Shown here piece after piece: positions 47,701 through 59,293 of a DNA stretch of 64,000 nucleotides. Below the pieces are notes generated by a model. That model was not told the DNA's origin. It was given only the letters and a program-made list of their open reading frames with translations, and did not search any database. Location: NCBI GenBank assembly GCA_029721515.1, contig CM056556.1, positions 13,784,098-13,848,097 of the forward strand, given 5' to 3'. How positions within the stretch are numbered: position 1 is the first letter of the stretch; every line of letters starts with the position of its first letter. The translations under genes and the position numbers were made by a program. This DNA is from Synanceia verrucosa. Its lineage: Eukaryota > Chordata > Actinopteri > Perciformes > Synanceiidae.

Positions 47701-50700
47701 ATTTAACAGTATTACCTGATCAACAAGTCCCATCGCCAGGACTGGTAAAGATGTATAGACTATATTGAAGAGGGTAATAAACCACTGGTCATACACAGTC
47801 TGTGGAGAGAGGACCATTAAATACATCATATTATGAAAGCGTTTGTGTCTTTAAATCCATCATTTTCAAAAGATGTCTCATTTTAGAGTAAAATTGCTGC
47901 TTGAGGCTTTTCACACAATTAATTCCAAAACCAAAAGGTGACACGAAGTCAAAATATGTGACCCATTGTCAACAAAATTTACAAACCGTGTTATTCTAAA
48001 GACAACTATGACCATGCAGGAGAAGGGAGGTAAAAAGCAAAATGTGTTCCACTCACATCTGTCTATGAAAGGGGATATTTGCCATACCAGCGCAAAAACT
48101 TCCTAACATGCAGTCCTCATGATATATATCACAATATTCTTACCTGAGCTGAGAAGCCACAGAAGAAACTGTACCAGAAGTGCACCAGCGTGAAGCCAAA
48201 GTTCTTGTAGAAGAAATAGCGCAGGAAATTACACATGCGAAAGTACGACCAGCGCCCGTGCACCAGCAGGAGCCGCCGCAGGTACCGGAACTGAGCGAAG
48301 GAGTAATCTGATGCCAGGACTGCCTGCAGCCCCTCCTGACCACTGATGCCAACTCCAATGTGAGCAGCTGAGGGAGAAACATGCAGTTGTGATCACTGGC
48401 CTTTCAAAGTAAAACATTAAATAAATAATTTCAGACTGAAGTGCACTGATAGTGGAACAGACTAAAGTGCTATTATTCTGTAACAGTATTCCTTTACTTA
48501 GCTTTGGGTGTATGAGGGAAACTTACTTTTGATCATGTTGACGTCATTGGCTCCATCTCCGATGGCCAAGGTGACTGCCCTCTTGTGCCTCTTCACCAAC
48601 TCCACCACCTGGGCTTTTTGCATTGGAGTGACCCGGCAACAAATGACTGTTTTACACAAGCAGGCCAAGTCCAGCAAGATGAGCTCCAGCTGTGGCTCCA
48701 GAGCATGAGCCTGCAGGGAGAACACATACAGTACATCACACCATTAACTATCCAGTAACATCAGCCCCCTGCGGAGGCAACACCCAGCGACAGCTCAATG
48801 TAACATTTCCACTGGGTTGTTGGCGCATCGTGCTCAAATCACAGCGAGGGTGCAGAAAAGGATGTTAATGAAAAGCTGTAATTGAGCCGAGGGCCCTCGG
48901 AAGCTCATTAGAGACTCAGCACAGTCAGCAGCAGCTCCAGAGATGCAATGAGACTTAGCAACACAACCAGTAGTACCAAAATAAAAACCAGCAGAGGATA
49001 CAATGATCATTTCAAGAAACGAAAATGCTAAATTATGTAACATATTTGAGTATCTTACCAAACTGTGCCCATTGATGACTAAGGCATACTCTGCAATGAT
49101 GGTCTCTTCAAACACTGAGTCATCTGAAACCACATCTTCCTTCTCAACATCTCCGGTGCTGCTAACTCGACTCAGGCCGAGAATGTGCTCCTTGGCACTC
49201 CTGAGGAGAGAGCAAAGAGTCGGTATACGTTTTCGCCATATTTATAAAAGCTTTCTACTGCATGACAGAATAACCTAATTCAACTGGAAAAAAATTTACT
49301 CAGAGACATTGAACTGATAGCGCACACATTATGCTGTAACCTGACCTGAGCTGCTGCTGCACCTCCAGCAGTGAGTGGCCAGAGATTTCAAACACCTTAT
49401 TCATGTCATCTCGCAGCATGTTGCAGGAGTAGCCGATGTTCATTGCCGTCTCTGAAATGTTTTACAAAATTGTGCTTTCCACAGTATATTTTTTTCTGGG
49501 CAAAAAAGGTAATTTAGGTGGACTATGGTACCTAGTTTGTCTCCAGTGAGGACCCAGATCTTGATGTCAGCTAGATTTAGACAGGCAATTGTTTCTGGGA
49601 CTCCTTCCTGAAGTTTGTCCTCGATGGCCGTGGCTCCTAGAAGCTTCAACCAGAACAGCAGTCAGTCTGCAAGGTCTAAATGAGTTTGATCGCTTTAAAC
49701 AAGGATTTACACAAAAGGATGTCAACATTACCTTCAAGCCCTGCTCGATCTCCTCATAGAGGACAGCCAGCTGATCCTCGCGGTTCTCAAGTACAGTACT
49801 GGCAAACAGAAGCTTCTTCATCCAAATTTCAACATAATCTTCATCAAGATCTCTGTAGGCCAGAGCTAACGTTCGAAGTCCTTCACCAGCAAATTCCTGC
49901 AGCAAAATACAATGGAGAAGCAAACGTCAAATGATTGTATAGGGAACTGTGCATGTTGTCAAAAGTAAAGTGAATCTTTTGCTGATTGAGTTAATGGTGA
50001 AATATATTCAAGAAATATTTGTTTGCAAATTAGCATTAATTGCTGTAACAAAGGACACAACATTAAATACACAAATAATATATTTTTCAGTAGAGGCAAA
50101 TAAAATGGCACTACAGCTATTTGAGAAAACATTACCTGCACCTGCATCTTGTGAGCACACTGGTTTGGTTTATCTGGTTTATCGTTTTGCACTTATTTAT
50201 GAATGTACTAAGTGATGTTATCCAATGGAACAACACTTACACTGAGATGTTCTGAGGTTGTGTACATGAGGTCTTCACTGGATGGATCCAAACGGTCAAA
50301 GATAATAGAGTCAGCTCCTTTGCAGTATAGTTTAATGTGGCCCTGTGGATTTCTCACTATAAAACAGAGCAAGAGACACAATATTACTTTTCACATCAAG
50401 TCCAGTTTACATAGGCTACATACAAGTAAATGGACTGCAGAATGCAAATAGAGGATGAGTCGCTTAACTTAATGCTATTTGCAGAAAATAAAAATTAAAT
50501 AGAAAATCTTGTTTTCAAAGATGATCAATGTGCATGTGATGTCATGATGACTACTTGTAGGCTAAATGGAGTGTTGCTGGAAACCTAACCAATGACACTC
50601 ATTCTCTTGCGCACGTTGTTGAAGTCCAGTATGGCCAGCAGCTGGTAAGTGATGGCTCGTCCCATCTCACACAGTGTGATGGTCTCAGGGGTTCGGGCCC

Positions 50701-53700
50701 GAAAGACAAACCCAAAGTTTCGTGCAGCTGTGACCAGGGCTCCCTCGTCAGGTGACTGGGCCTGGTACACCAGATTTCCTTAATATTGCCAGACACATCA
50801 ATCAGAACCACTTCAATAATATATTTTACTATTCCTGTTCATATGGGTGCTACATCCGGGCTGTGTGCAGTTTACCTTCGATCTTCTCCTCTGGCATGAC
50901 CGTGTGGCATAAAGCCAGCAGTCTGAAGAACTCCTGCACTGCTGGATCCTCCAGTTTAATGGCTTCAACCAGGCTGCTATCATAAAACTTAAACCTTCTG
51001 TCACAGAAAGTGTTGAAGGAGAAGTCCACACAAGCTGTTTTCTGAAGGGAGGTACACGGACCACTGTGATAAACCCTGGGGTGGTCCAAGTTTCCTTCTG
51101 CTACAGCTGATTATCTCTCTCTCTGTTTTCTCCTTGCAGGCCCTCCAACACATGTACTGTACATACAACCATCACTTCTCTTTACACTTCATGACTTTAT
51201 TGATGTTCACACTCCATTCTTTGTTTGTCAGTGACCTTAACTCTTTGAGAGCCATTGACATATTTTGACGTCATTTTGACGACACTTGCGTGCCATCGAC
51301 GTAATAATATGTCAGAGGGTTGGGTCGCTGATCATGGTCTCCCACAGCTTGTGAGTAATGTGGCTTCTGGGAGATGAATTTGGAGTGTAAAGAGATGGTA
51401 CATGCCACAGAGCCCAAAGCAGGAAGTGGAGACACAATTGGAGAGCAAAATGGACGGATTCTGGACAAAAAGTGGCATTTTTAGTGAAAGTGGCCTCTAC
51501 TCTCCACCGGACACAACAAGCACATAACAAGGTAAAAAACAAACTGTTTTTTCATTATGAAATAGACAGTCTATTCTTTTTGCATGTAAATGGAGAACCA
51601 ATCATACGAAGGGCCTACAAGGAGAAAACAGAAGGTTAATAAGCTGACGTAACCTTGGACCACAGGGCTCAGGTGTTCACAGAGAGATGGAGAGAGAGGT
51701 TAGCAGCACAGCCAAAATCAAAAAAAGGATTACAGAATTATTATTTCCAGGTGATGACACACCAGTGAAAAGATGGTTCAGTTACATACTGCAGTTACAT
51801 ATTGTTGCTTTGAGCCTCACTTACTTCTGTAATTTCCATCTTCTGCTCAAACTCATCATAGACATCTCCTAAGAAAAAAACAGAAAAGGTAAAGTAATGA
51901 CTTAAATATGCCTTGTGATAGTTCTATAGTGTAATTACATTAATTATGGCCCTGGGTCAAGACCATGATAAATGTTATTATTTACAGCTGCATTTGTGTT
52001 TTATCATGTCAAAATAGCTGCTGTAAAAAGGGCACATTTGATGGTTTTTGAAAAATTGAATTATTTCTAAATGTAAAGGTCATTTTAAACAGTTAGTACT
52101 AATGTTTTAAAGAGTTTCAAAAAAGCTCCATACCGTAGGATCGTCCATTAATGGAGCACTTCCTGAAGACCATGATGTTCTGGGTGAGGGTGCCCGTCTT
52201 GTCGGAGAAGATGAACTCCACCTGGCCGAGCTCTTCATTCAGGGTGGTGGTGCGAGCTTCCGCTGCAGTGTCCGTCTGACTGTGGTACATCCTCTGGTCC
52301 CAATTAATGAAGTAACTGTGGCCGAGCCGCAGAACCTCCACACTGAAGAAAGGTTTGACAGTACGTTTAATTGCTAACAAATAATAGTGTTTTTAGGAAA
52401 CGTAAAAGAAATATAAACTAACAATATTCACTATTCTCAGAACAGTTATCACATTTTGAAAATACATTTTGTTCCTACCTGACATATAGTGAGATGGGCA
52501 CGACAGTGTTGAGGATGATGATGTAGGACCAGAAGGTGAGGAATCCTGAGAAAATAGCATTACTCTGAAAGTCCTCCCATGGCAAAAACACCTGAAAGTT
52601 TCTGCCAATCCAACTCTCCCAAACTGTGTTTCCGATGGCCAAAATAACACCCATACAAACGAGGACAGCAAAAATCTGAAATAGAGAGTATTTTTGTTCT
52701 TACAAAATTGTGTTATTTGTTTTGGTTTGTGAATAACTTCTGGGTAAAATAAAACAACTCACCCACAAAACCAAAGTGTTCATCAGCTTGTCGATACTTG
52801 TCCTTTTAAATCTAGTCCTTCCACAGTTCTGCATCAGTTTGGTTTGTAAACCTGTCGAAGGGGTGAAACAGCCATCAAGAACAATGAGGTTTGTTGTGGA
52901 GAATGACAGCATTCAAATAACAACCCAAAAGCCACACCAGCAAAGATGACCATCCCAAAGCACCACTCAGTGTTTCTGAGCACACAACCTCGCAGCAACA
53001 TTTTCTCATTATCCAGAGGGTATTTATTATCTTTCCAGAACAAAGTTCCTGTGAATCTATCCAGCTTGTTGTTTGGTGGCTCACAAATGACTTCGCCTGA
53101 GGAACAAGACAAAATGCAGTCTTATAGACATCAGTCATCACATCATTCATTCACACACAAAGTCATCATATAGAGAGCCTGAGGTGTCCACGAGTGATTT
53201 ATTTACACAAAATAATCTAAAAATAATTATCTCACCATCAAAGTCCATCAGTTTTGTAATATCTCCCAAATCTGAGGTGACAGTCAAAGACTGACGGACT
53301 TTCAAGTTTGTCTCCCTGTTTAGTGAATAATGGAAAAAAAAAAATTCTGGTGAAATGCATAAATGTAATGTAACAGTAGAGCACTTAAACTTTCTACAAA
53401 AACAATCAACTATAAGAATCTCAGTTTCCTACATCACACGTATGACACACTGATTCTTACCCATCTAACTCTGCAGTCTCAATATAGCACAGTCCATAGG
53501 GCTCACTGCTACAGAGGAGGAGGAGGTCTGCCTGTGTGTAAAACCAATATGAAATATGAAGGCAATAAACCTCAGCACCTTTGCACCACTGAACCTGCAG
53601 CTTCTGAATCTCCCAGAAGAAACATTTAATTGTCAACTTTAACCTCTCTTGTATATGAATATGAGAGACTGAATTGAACAGTGGCGTGCACTGGGGGGGG

Positions 53701-56693
53701 AGGTGCGCTAAAGTGCCCTCTTTGGAAGCAAAAAAAAAAAAAAAAAAAAAGAATCCCACATGCTTAAGTGCCCTCTTCAGTGGCGAGAACGCGCTACAGG
53801 TGCCCTTTTTTATTTTTGCCCCTACCATTCAAAGTGTTTATGCACACCACTGGAACTGAAATTCTGCTAATAAGAGTGACAAAAATCAGCAACATAAAAT
53901 CATCCTTTTACTCACAGCGACAAACTGATTATTCTCTAGTTTGATGATATCCCCCACTCGAATGTTCATCCATTTCTCATTCTGCAAACTTGAAAATAAA
54001 AATCATTAAAACATAACTGAAAATCACATACTGTTTTTATTATTTTATTTTGTCATTTGTACATGTGATTTAACTTTTCAGCACTTAATGAGAAAGACAG
54101 AAGATTAAACACCTTCCCTTGATGAGAACCTGTGATTGACGGTTGTTGACTTGCTGATCGCTCTTATGTCTGAACTGAAATTTAAAAAAGGGGTAATGAT
54201 TTTGCCATGTGAGATAAAAGACAATCATTTAGAAAAGTTGTAAGAAGTGAACAGTTGCACTAACATAGTCATCTGTGGCGTCCTTCACAGCCGTGATAAC
54301 CAGCACCAAAACCAAAGGCACGATGGTTGTGAACCACGACAGAGAGGAAATTTCTGGAATTAACTAAAGAAAAGTTCCCTCGTTGAGTTCCACACAATGC
54401 CCCACAAATGAATATCATGCCCACAATTGTGCTCATATTATGCCCACCAACCTGTAGTATCAACAGCACTAAGAAGTAAGTGTTCGCCACCCGTTGGAAC
54501 TGCTCAAACAAGTTGATGGGCAGGAAGCTGAAGACGTTGTATTTTGAGGTTTTGATGTGATTATCCTGAAGATCCACACATTCAGAAACAGCACTGATGA
54601 AACAACAACAACAGCTCATTCTTGAGTGAAGTGAACCTTACACCCTTTCGAGGTCTACTTACTGCATAAGAGAACTTTTCATGGAAGTCCCGTGCGTTGG
54701 CTTTCACATGGCGTCGCTTCTCTACACATGGACAACATCATGAGAGAATACAGTTACAATCATCAGCAGCATTACTGGCAAAATGTTATGTTGGTCAAGT
54801 TAAGTCACATCTTTTTTCAGTCTTGTCATTTCCTGTTTTATTTTGAAATTAATTGTCTCCCTCTCGTTTCAGCCACATTACATTATTACCGTTGGTGAGT
54901 GATTTTTGGTTTGCGTCTTGAGATCAGATCTTAGTCAGGTTAGATTGATAATTCCTCCTTGTTTTGTTACTATACCTTTTTCTGTTGATAAATACTTTTG
55001 GTGATACTTTGGAGTTCTGACAAATGTATAATTTGCAATAAACAGTAGTAGACAAGAACAGTTGAAATAAATAAATAACAATTTAATTTAATAAAACTGA
55101 TATTTAAACAATGTTTTTGTTTTTAATCCAAATTCAACATAAAATACTAGTTTAAATCACTTTAAATGCAGTCTAAAAATATTCGACCCCTCACTTCAAG
55201 CACACCAGAGGGCTGTTTCACAAAACAGGATAAGGGATTAAACCAGGATATCTCAGTTATCCTGGCTTCATTTACCCTTGAATCAGATTCACAAAAGCAA
55301 GGGCATGGCTATTTATTCTGTTCCCGCTAGCCTGCCTTTTTGTGCAGTCAGTTGTCACTGCAATTTCTAATAAATGAGTTATGTTCTGCATAGGTCTGAA
55401 CCCCCTCAGTCAGATTATCACAAAGACCGGCTTTGGATACGATACCGAAGTGGGGCAACAATCAGCCACCTGCTCTACATGGATGATATGAAGCTGTATG
55501 CCAGGAATGAGTGAGAAATTGACTCATTGATCTACACCATCAGGATCTACAGTGACAACATAGGAATGGGCTAAAAAACTACTTAAGCAGTTCTTGGGTT
55601 ATTTGTTTATTGCAAACAGCTGAGAAATTTTTGCCACTAAGTTATAACATACAACTGGGGTTGAATAGCTTGGATTGTACATGCTCTTTAGCCATTCCCT
55701 GATTTTTTCTGTACTATCCCCACCATGTTGTTCTACCTGCACTGCAAGCCTGTGCTGTGTGCCTGTTCTTAGTCATGAATGTAAAAGGATCCCTCAACTG
55801 ATGAAATAAGACTTATTTCCTGGTGTTTCTTCCTTTGAACAAAGCCAGGCCATCTGTTTGTCCCTGTTTTCAGTCTTTATGCAAAGCTACGCAAAGCAAA
55901 CAGGTACAGTAGTATCGAGATTTTCTACATGAAAGAGAGCATATTTTAAATGAATGCTTTATTTTAAATGATGCTTTGCATAAATACATTAAGACATAAT
56001 ATCCCAGCTATCTTAGGGTGAAAGGCAGGGTACACTCTGGACAAGTCTCCAGTTCATCACAGAGCACATAGAGACAGACAACCACTCACACTCACATTCA
56101 CACCTACAGTACGGGCAATTTAAATTAGCCAATTAACCTAGTGCTAACCACTGCACCACCGTGCCACCCCTGGTGTTTCCAAATGAGGTTAAATTATTGT
56201 TGAATTTTGCATAACACTCAGACAGACCTGCAATACGATAGACCTTCTCACACAACAGACTGGCCTCATCCTGCTATCAGTTACTATGACAATTAATTAT
56301 TTAAACAGGCTTTGGTCAGCTTAAACATATAATTAGAAGATCTAGACATATAATATTGTTTATATAATATAGCACAGTTATCTTTTTTATTTCAGGAGGA
56401 GACTGCAAGTTCAGCGACTTACAGTGGAATAATTTCTAAATGCTTCAGGAAATAATTCAGACAGTAACATCACTACAGAAAGTACCTTCTCGAGCTACAT
56501 GAAATGTTTCTTTCCAAAAGGACAACTGTACTTAAAGTGCTCTCTTATTTCCTTTAAATATATTTAAAATACCTGCCCCCTGAGGAAAGATTGTGATCTG
56601 TGATATTGGGCTATACAAATAAAAATGACTTGACTTGACATCTAGAAAATAAAAAGTCATACCGATGTGAGTGGTTCTCCTCCAGAACACCAT
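44721..56693 (-). CDS. atp8b4: P4-ATPase, class I type 8B member 4 (phospholipid flippase)
   Basis: Probable aminophospholipid flippase working with a CDC50 subunit. Coding exons: 56693-56663, 54721-54663, 54565-54452, 54363-54265, 54174-54113, 53988-53916, 53531-53461, 53315-53236, 53096-52938, 52851-52763, 52675-52479, 52342-52134, 51868-51825, 51041-50876, 50778-50590, 50356-50241, 49896-49732, 49643-49532, 49451-49346, 49200-49059, 48710-48527, 48367-48144, 47799-47716, 46184-45939, 45862-45724, 45639-45509, 44990-44721. Total 3,561 nt, 1,186 aa (human 1,192). Motifs: LFEQFQRVANTYF (TM1 region), ELDGETNLKV (actuator loop), FSDKTGTLTQN (phosphorylated Asp), YCKGADSIIF (nucleotide pocket), LTGDKLETA, and AIGDGANDVNMIK (hinge). 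The tail ends near HQQGYGELITSGKNMR. An in-frame ATG at 56732 could add 13 residues. No lesion seen. Confidence 0.95.
46355..47493 (-). mobile_element. Tc1 transposon, inactive, in atp8b4 intron 23
   Basis: The ends cactatattgccaaaagca (46355) and cttttggcaatatagtg (47493) are inverted and followed by TA on the right. The minus-strand transposase is in two main frames. 47367-47005 has SGRPCKLTERGQQMLRHIVR and SSRTVHRELHRMGFHGRAAA; 46974-46564 has FQHDCAPVHKARSLKTWMKE and SPDLNPIEHLWDELEQRLRA. The first catalytic Asp region lies at the frame break near 47000. Confidence 0.9.
51237..51560 (+). mobile_element. piggyBac-like MITE with TTAA start, in atp8b4 intron 13
   Basis: TTAA at 51237-51240 is followed by ctctttgagagccattgaca, the inverse of the right ends at 6012-6024 and 25909-25923. 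Body blocks (ccacagagcccaaagcagga, gtggagacacaattgg, aaaaagtggc, gtggcctctactc) match the copies near 5890, 7890 and 10990. The right end is missing after about 51560. It is non-coding. Confidence 0.65.
53679..53852. mobile_element. Short hAT-type MITE with 8-bp target duplication, in atp8b4 intron 6
   Basis: It begins cagtggcgtgcactg and ends tgcacaccactg, inverted with one mismatch; CAG...CTG ends suit the hAT family. It is flanked by gaattgaa (53671-53678) and gaactgaa (53853-53860), seven of eight bases equal. The 174-bp interior includes a run of about 20 A and two copies of aagtgccctctt. Confidence 0.8.
55165..55680. mobile_element. Composite of Tc1 end, LINE reverse-transcriptase scrap and MITE-like DNA, in atp8b4 intron 1
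   Basis: 55590-55675 (ttattgcaaacagctgagaa, then actggggttgaatagcttgg) matches the right end of the Tc1 relic at 30660-30747. Inside, 55390-55571 forward encodes a reverse-transcriptase piece: GLNPLSQIITKTGFGY, a frame change, then ISHLLYMDDMKLYARNE, a stop, and EIDSLIYTIRIYSDNIGMG. YMDD is the catalytic box. 55205-55320 looks like another fish MITE (ggctgtttcacaaaacagg). Confidence 0.6.
55998..56170 (-). repeat. Internally deleted tRNA-like SINE, in atp8b4 intron 1
   Basis: In reverse: tail-proximal atcccagctatcttagggtg, the block cacatagagacagacaacca, then ttagccaattaacctag joined directly to the head gtgctaaccactgcaccacc. The central part present in the 26381 copy is missing. Confidence 0.75.
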
Positions 56694-57620
56694 CTTTTTG
56701 GGGGACCTCCTGAGGATTTCCCTGAAATTCATGGAAAGAAATCAGAGATGAAATACAAAAATACTGTGCTGAAGTATTTTTGTATTTATATTTTGTATTG
56801 TGAGGTACTTGAGTATTTCTGCTATTTTGTGCTTTTTACGCCACTATACATGTGACAGCTTTAGTTCTTTAACAGATTTACATGTCATTAACAAATAAAT
56901 AATAATATGATTACATTTTACATGTTAGTGTAAGAAGCAGCTGCAAAAATTGATTCATAAAGCAACAATAATTATAATTCAATAATATGACCTTTCTGAA
57001 ATGCTCCATTTTGCATAATACTGTATTTACTTTTACTGTTTGATGCCATATGCTATTTTTACTCAAGTAAAAGATTTGACTACTATACCATCAACCATCT
57101 CCACAAAAAATGGAGGGAGGATTGAGTCAGTGTGTTGTAGTAATAAATGTGCTATGGTGTCACATCTGAGGCAACACACAAAAAAACACAAAGGTGTCTT
57201 GTTTCTTCTTTGCAGCAGGTAAATCCCTGGTGTCTCCTTAGCAAAACATCCCATGGTGAGCAACACAAAGCTGTCTAAGAGAGGAACCTTAAATAGATGT
57301 GGTTAGTTGCTTCAGCCCTCACAGAGTAAAGCAGAACATGTTTTATGTGGTGGTTTTCTTACCTTCGTCAAGGTCGCAGGCTTGTTTTTGCTCCATGTAT
57401 CCTGTCAATTATTCCAAGCAATACATTCCTCACATCTAAACTAAACAATGTTGTCCTTGTGAATAAAAAAACACCAGAGGCTGATGTAAAACGACAATGC
57501 CTGTTCAGCATGAGAACAAGAGGAAAAAGAAAAAGAAGAATGGCTGCAGGCATGCAACAAGAAGTAATCACCATATTCCGAAAGAAAGGAAGTGGAGAAA
57601 TGATGAGAAGTCAACCAGCT

Positions 57621-57657
<37 letters not shown>

Positions 57658-57771
57658 GGTGTGCATAGACATTTTGAAGGGTATGGGCGAAAATAAAATC
57701 TCCTTGTGTTTTTCTGATATGCATATTAGTACTTTATTACTTTACTTTATTATCATTAAAAATATTAATAA

Positions 57772-57802
<31 letters not shown>

Positions 57803-57835
57803 AAGAAGAAGAAGAAAAAGAAGAAGAAGAAGAAA
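56694..57835. other. atp8b4 5' flank with two simple repeats
   Basis: No exon of atp8b4 upstream of the start exon was recognised. A (TC)n run lies at 57623-57655. The sequence cagtggtgtgcatagacatt at 57654 resembles a hAT-type end like 53679. A (GAA)n run fills about 57774-57835 and abuts the Harbinger element. Confidence 0.5.
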
Positions 57836-57849
57836 GCATAGGATATTAT

Positions 57850-57978
57850 TTTATTGTTTTGTTTTATTCTATTTATCTGTTTATTGTGTATAATCCGACC
57901 ATTTTATGTCCCGCACGACAGTCCAGTAGGTGGCGGTAATTGCACCTAAAACTTGGTTTCCAGCTGCCAATAAAAAAA
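57850..57978 (+). repeat. Left terminal inverted repeat of the Harbinger element
   Basis: Imperfect reverse complement of 63732-63870. It includes ccagtaggtggcggt at 57923-57937, which fits the CTCF core consensus CCASYAGRKGGCRS at every position. Confidence 0.85.
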
Positions 57979-58036
57979 AAGAGAAATAGTTTTTTGAATT
58001 GCGCATGCGCTATTCCCATCAACAACAACAACAAGT

Positions 58037-59293
58037 ATGGCGGGCTATAATGTCGCTCTCGTGCTGCAGAAGCTGCTGAGCTTGATATCGCTGTTACAGC
58101 AAAATCTTCTTCTCCTCGTCTACCACCGCCAGAAAAAAGAGGACATGGAGAACAGCATACGTCACATGCTCTTTGAGCCACCGCGGAGAACAACCAGAAG
58201 AGCAACCAGGAGAAAGTTTTGGGTGAGACCGGGCAGGACGAGCAGTTGGTGGGATAACTTTGCCAATGGCGCTGTCGCGGAGAATGAATGGAGGGAAAAC
58301 TTCCGCATGTCCAGAGAATCGGTCTCTGCTCTTAGCGGTGAACTGAGCCCATACATTAAAGGCCAAACTACAAACATGAGGGCACCGATTGATCCGCTGA
58401 AAAGGGTTGCTATGACGCTTCATTACCTTAGCGACGAGGGGAGGCTGCGGAAGACTGCTAATGCCTTCGGCGTGTCACGCCAGGCTGTTTCCACCATTGT
58501 TCGACAGACATGCAGAGCGATCGCTACCCATTTGGGTCCAAAATACATAAAGCTGCCTTTTACGGAGGCCGAGACCGAGGATCTGGCTGTGGGCTTCCAT
58601 CGTGCTTACGGCATGCCGCAGTGTTTTGGAGCAGTGGACGGCACCCACATCGAGATCAAGCAGCCAACTACCAACTCCATGGACTACATAAACACGAAGG
58701 GTAAATACTCCCTTAATGTACAGGCCGTTTGTGATTACACGTACAGATTCATGGATGTTGTGATAAAGTGGCCTGGGAGTGTGCATGATGCGCGGATCTT
58801 TGCTAACTCAAGACTTAACTTGAATTTAAAGTCTGGCAAGATCCCTGCTCTGAAAAAGCAGATTGTGGATGATGAGGAGGCCATATCGATGTATCTTCTT
58901 GGTGACCCTGACTACCCGCTGCTGCCTTACCTGATGAAGGGATATTCAAACGGTGGCTCCACACCTCAGGAGCAGCACTTTGGACTGTGTTTATGTAGGG
59001 CACGTATGGTCATTGAGTGTGCTTTTGCTCGCCTCAAAGCCAGATTTCGTGCACTGAAAAGGCCAATGGACATAAACTTGGATGAGCTGCCCTATGTCAT
59101 TTACTCCTGCTTTGTACTCCATAACATCTGTGAGGCCAGTAAGGAGGCCGTCGATGAGCATGTTGTGTCTGAAATAATACATGGTGAGAAGGACTCACAG
59201 CCTCCCGCACAAAACAACACATATCCCCCTGACAGAGAGGGAGAGAGGGTGAGGAGAGTGCTCACAAAGTACCTTGGCCCTAATCAGGACTGA
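58037..59293 (+). CDS. PIF/Harbinger DDE transposase, open
   Basis: A single 418-codon frame without stops. The helix-turn-helix is at about residues 134-160 (RKTANAFGVSRQAVSTIVRQ). The DDE nuclease follows: first Asp in CFGAVDGTHIEIKQP (about 200), second in WPGSVHDARIF (about 240), a GDPDYPLLPYLM block (about 295) and the Glu in VIECAFARLKARFRAL (about 335). The length fits known Harbinger transposases (about 350-420 aa). Such proteins cut at the inverted ends and insert at 3-bp targets, helped by the Myb-like partner. The ATG at 58037 was chosen as the first one; the next is in the same frame (58146). A palindrome tgcgcatgcgc lies 27 bp upstream. A domesticated HARBI1-like gene is less likely because inverted ends and partner are both present. 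Confidence 0.92.
   Translation: MAGYNVALVLQKLLSLISLLQQNLLLLVYHRQKKEDMENSIRHMLFEPPRRTTRRATRRKFWVRPGRTSSWWDNFANGAVAENEWRENFRMSRESVSALSGELSPYIKGQTTNMRAPIDPLKRVAMTLHYLSDEGRLRKTANAFGVSRQAVSTIVRQTCRAIATHLGPKYIKLPFTEAETEDLAVGFHRAYGMPQCFGAVDGTHIEIKQPTTNSMDYINTKGKYSLNVQAVCDYTYRFMDVVIKWPGSVHDARIFANSRLNLNLKSGKIPALKKQIVDDEEAISMYLLGDPDYPLLPYLMKGYSNGGSTPQEQHFGLCLCRARMVIECAFARLKARFRALKRPMDINLDELPYVIYSCFVLHNICEASKEAVDEHVVSEIIHGEKDSQPPAQNNTYPPDREGERVRRVLTKYLGPNQD

Noticed and set aside
53730..53750. A-run as polyadenylated retrocopy tail
   Set aside because: It lies inside the hAT MITE and no coding retrocopy precedes it.
58094..58423. Minus-strand frames opposite the transposase
   Set aside because: They are shadows of a strongly conserved plus-strand coding region.
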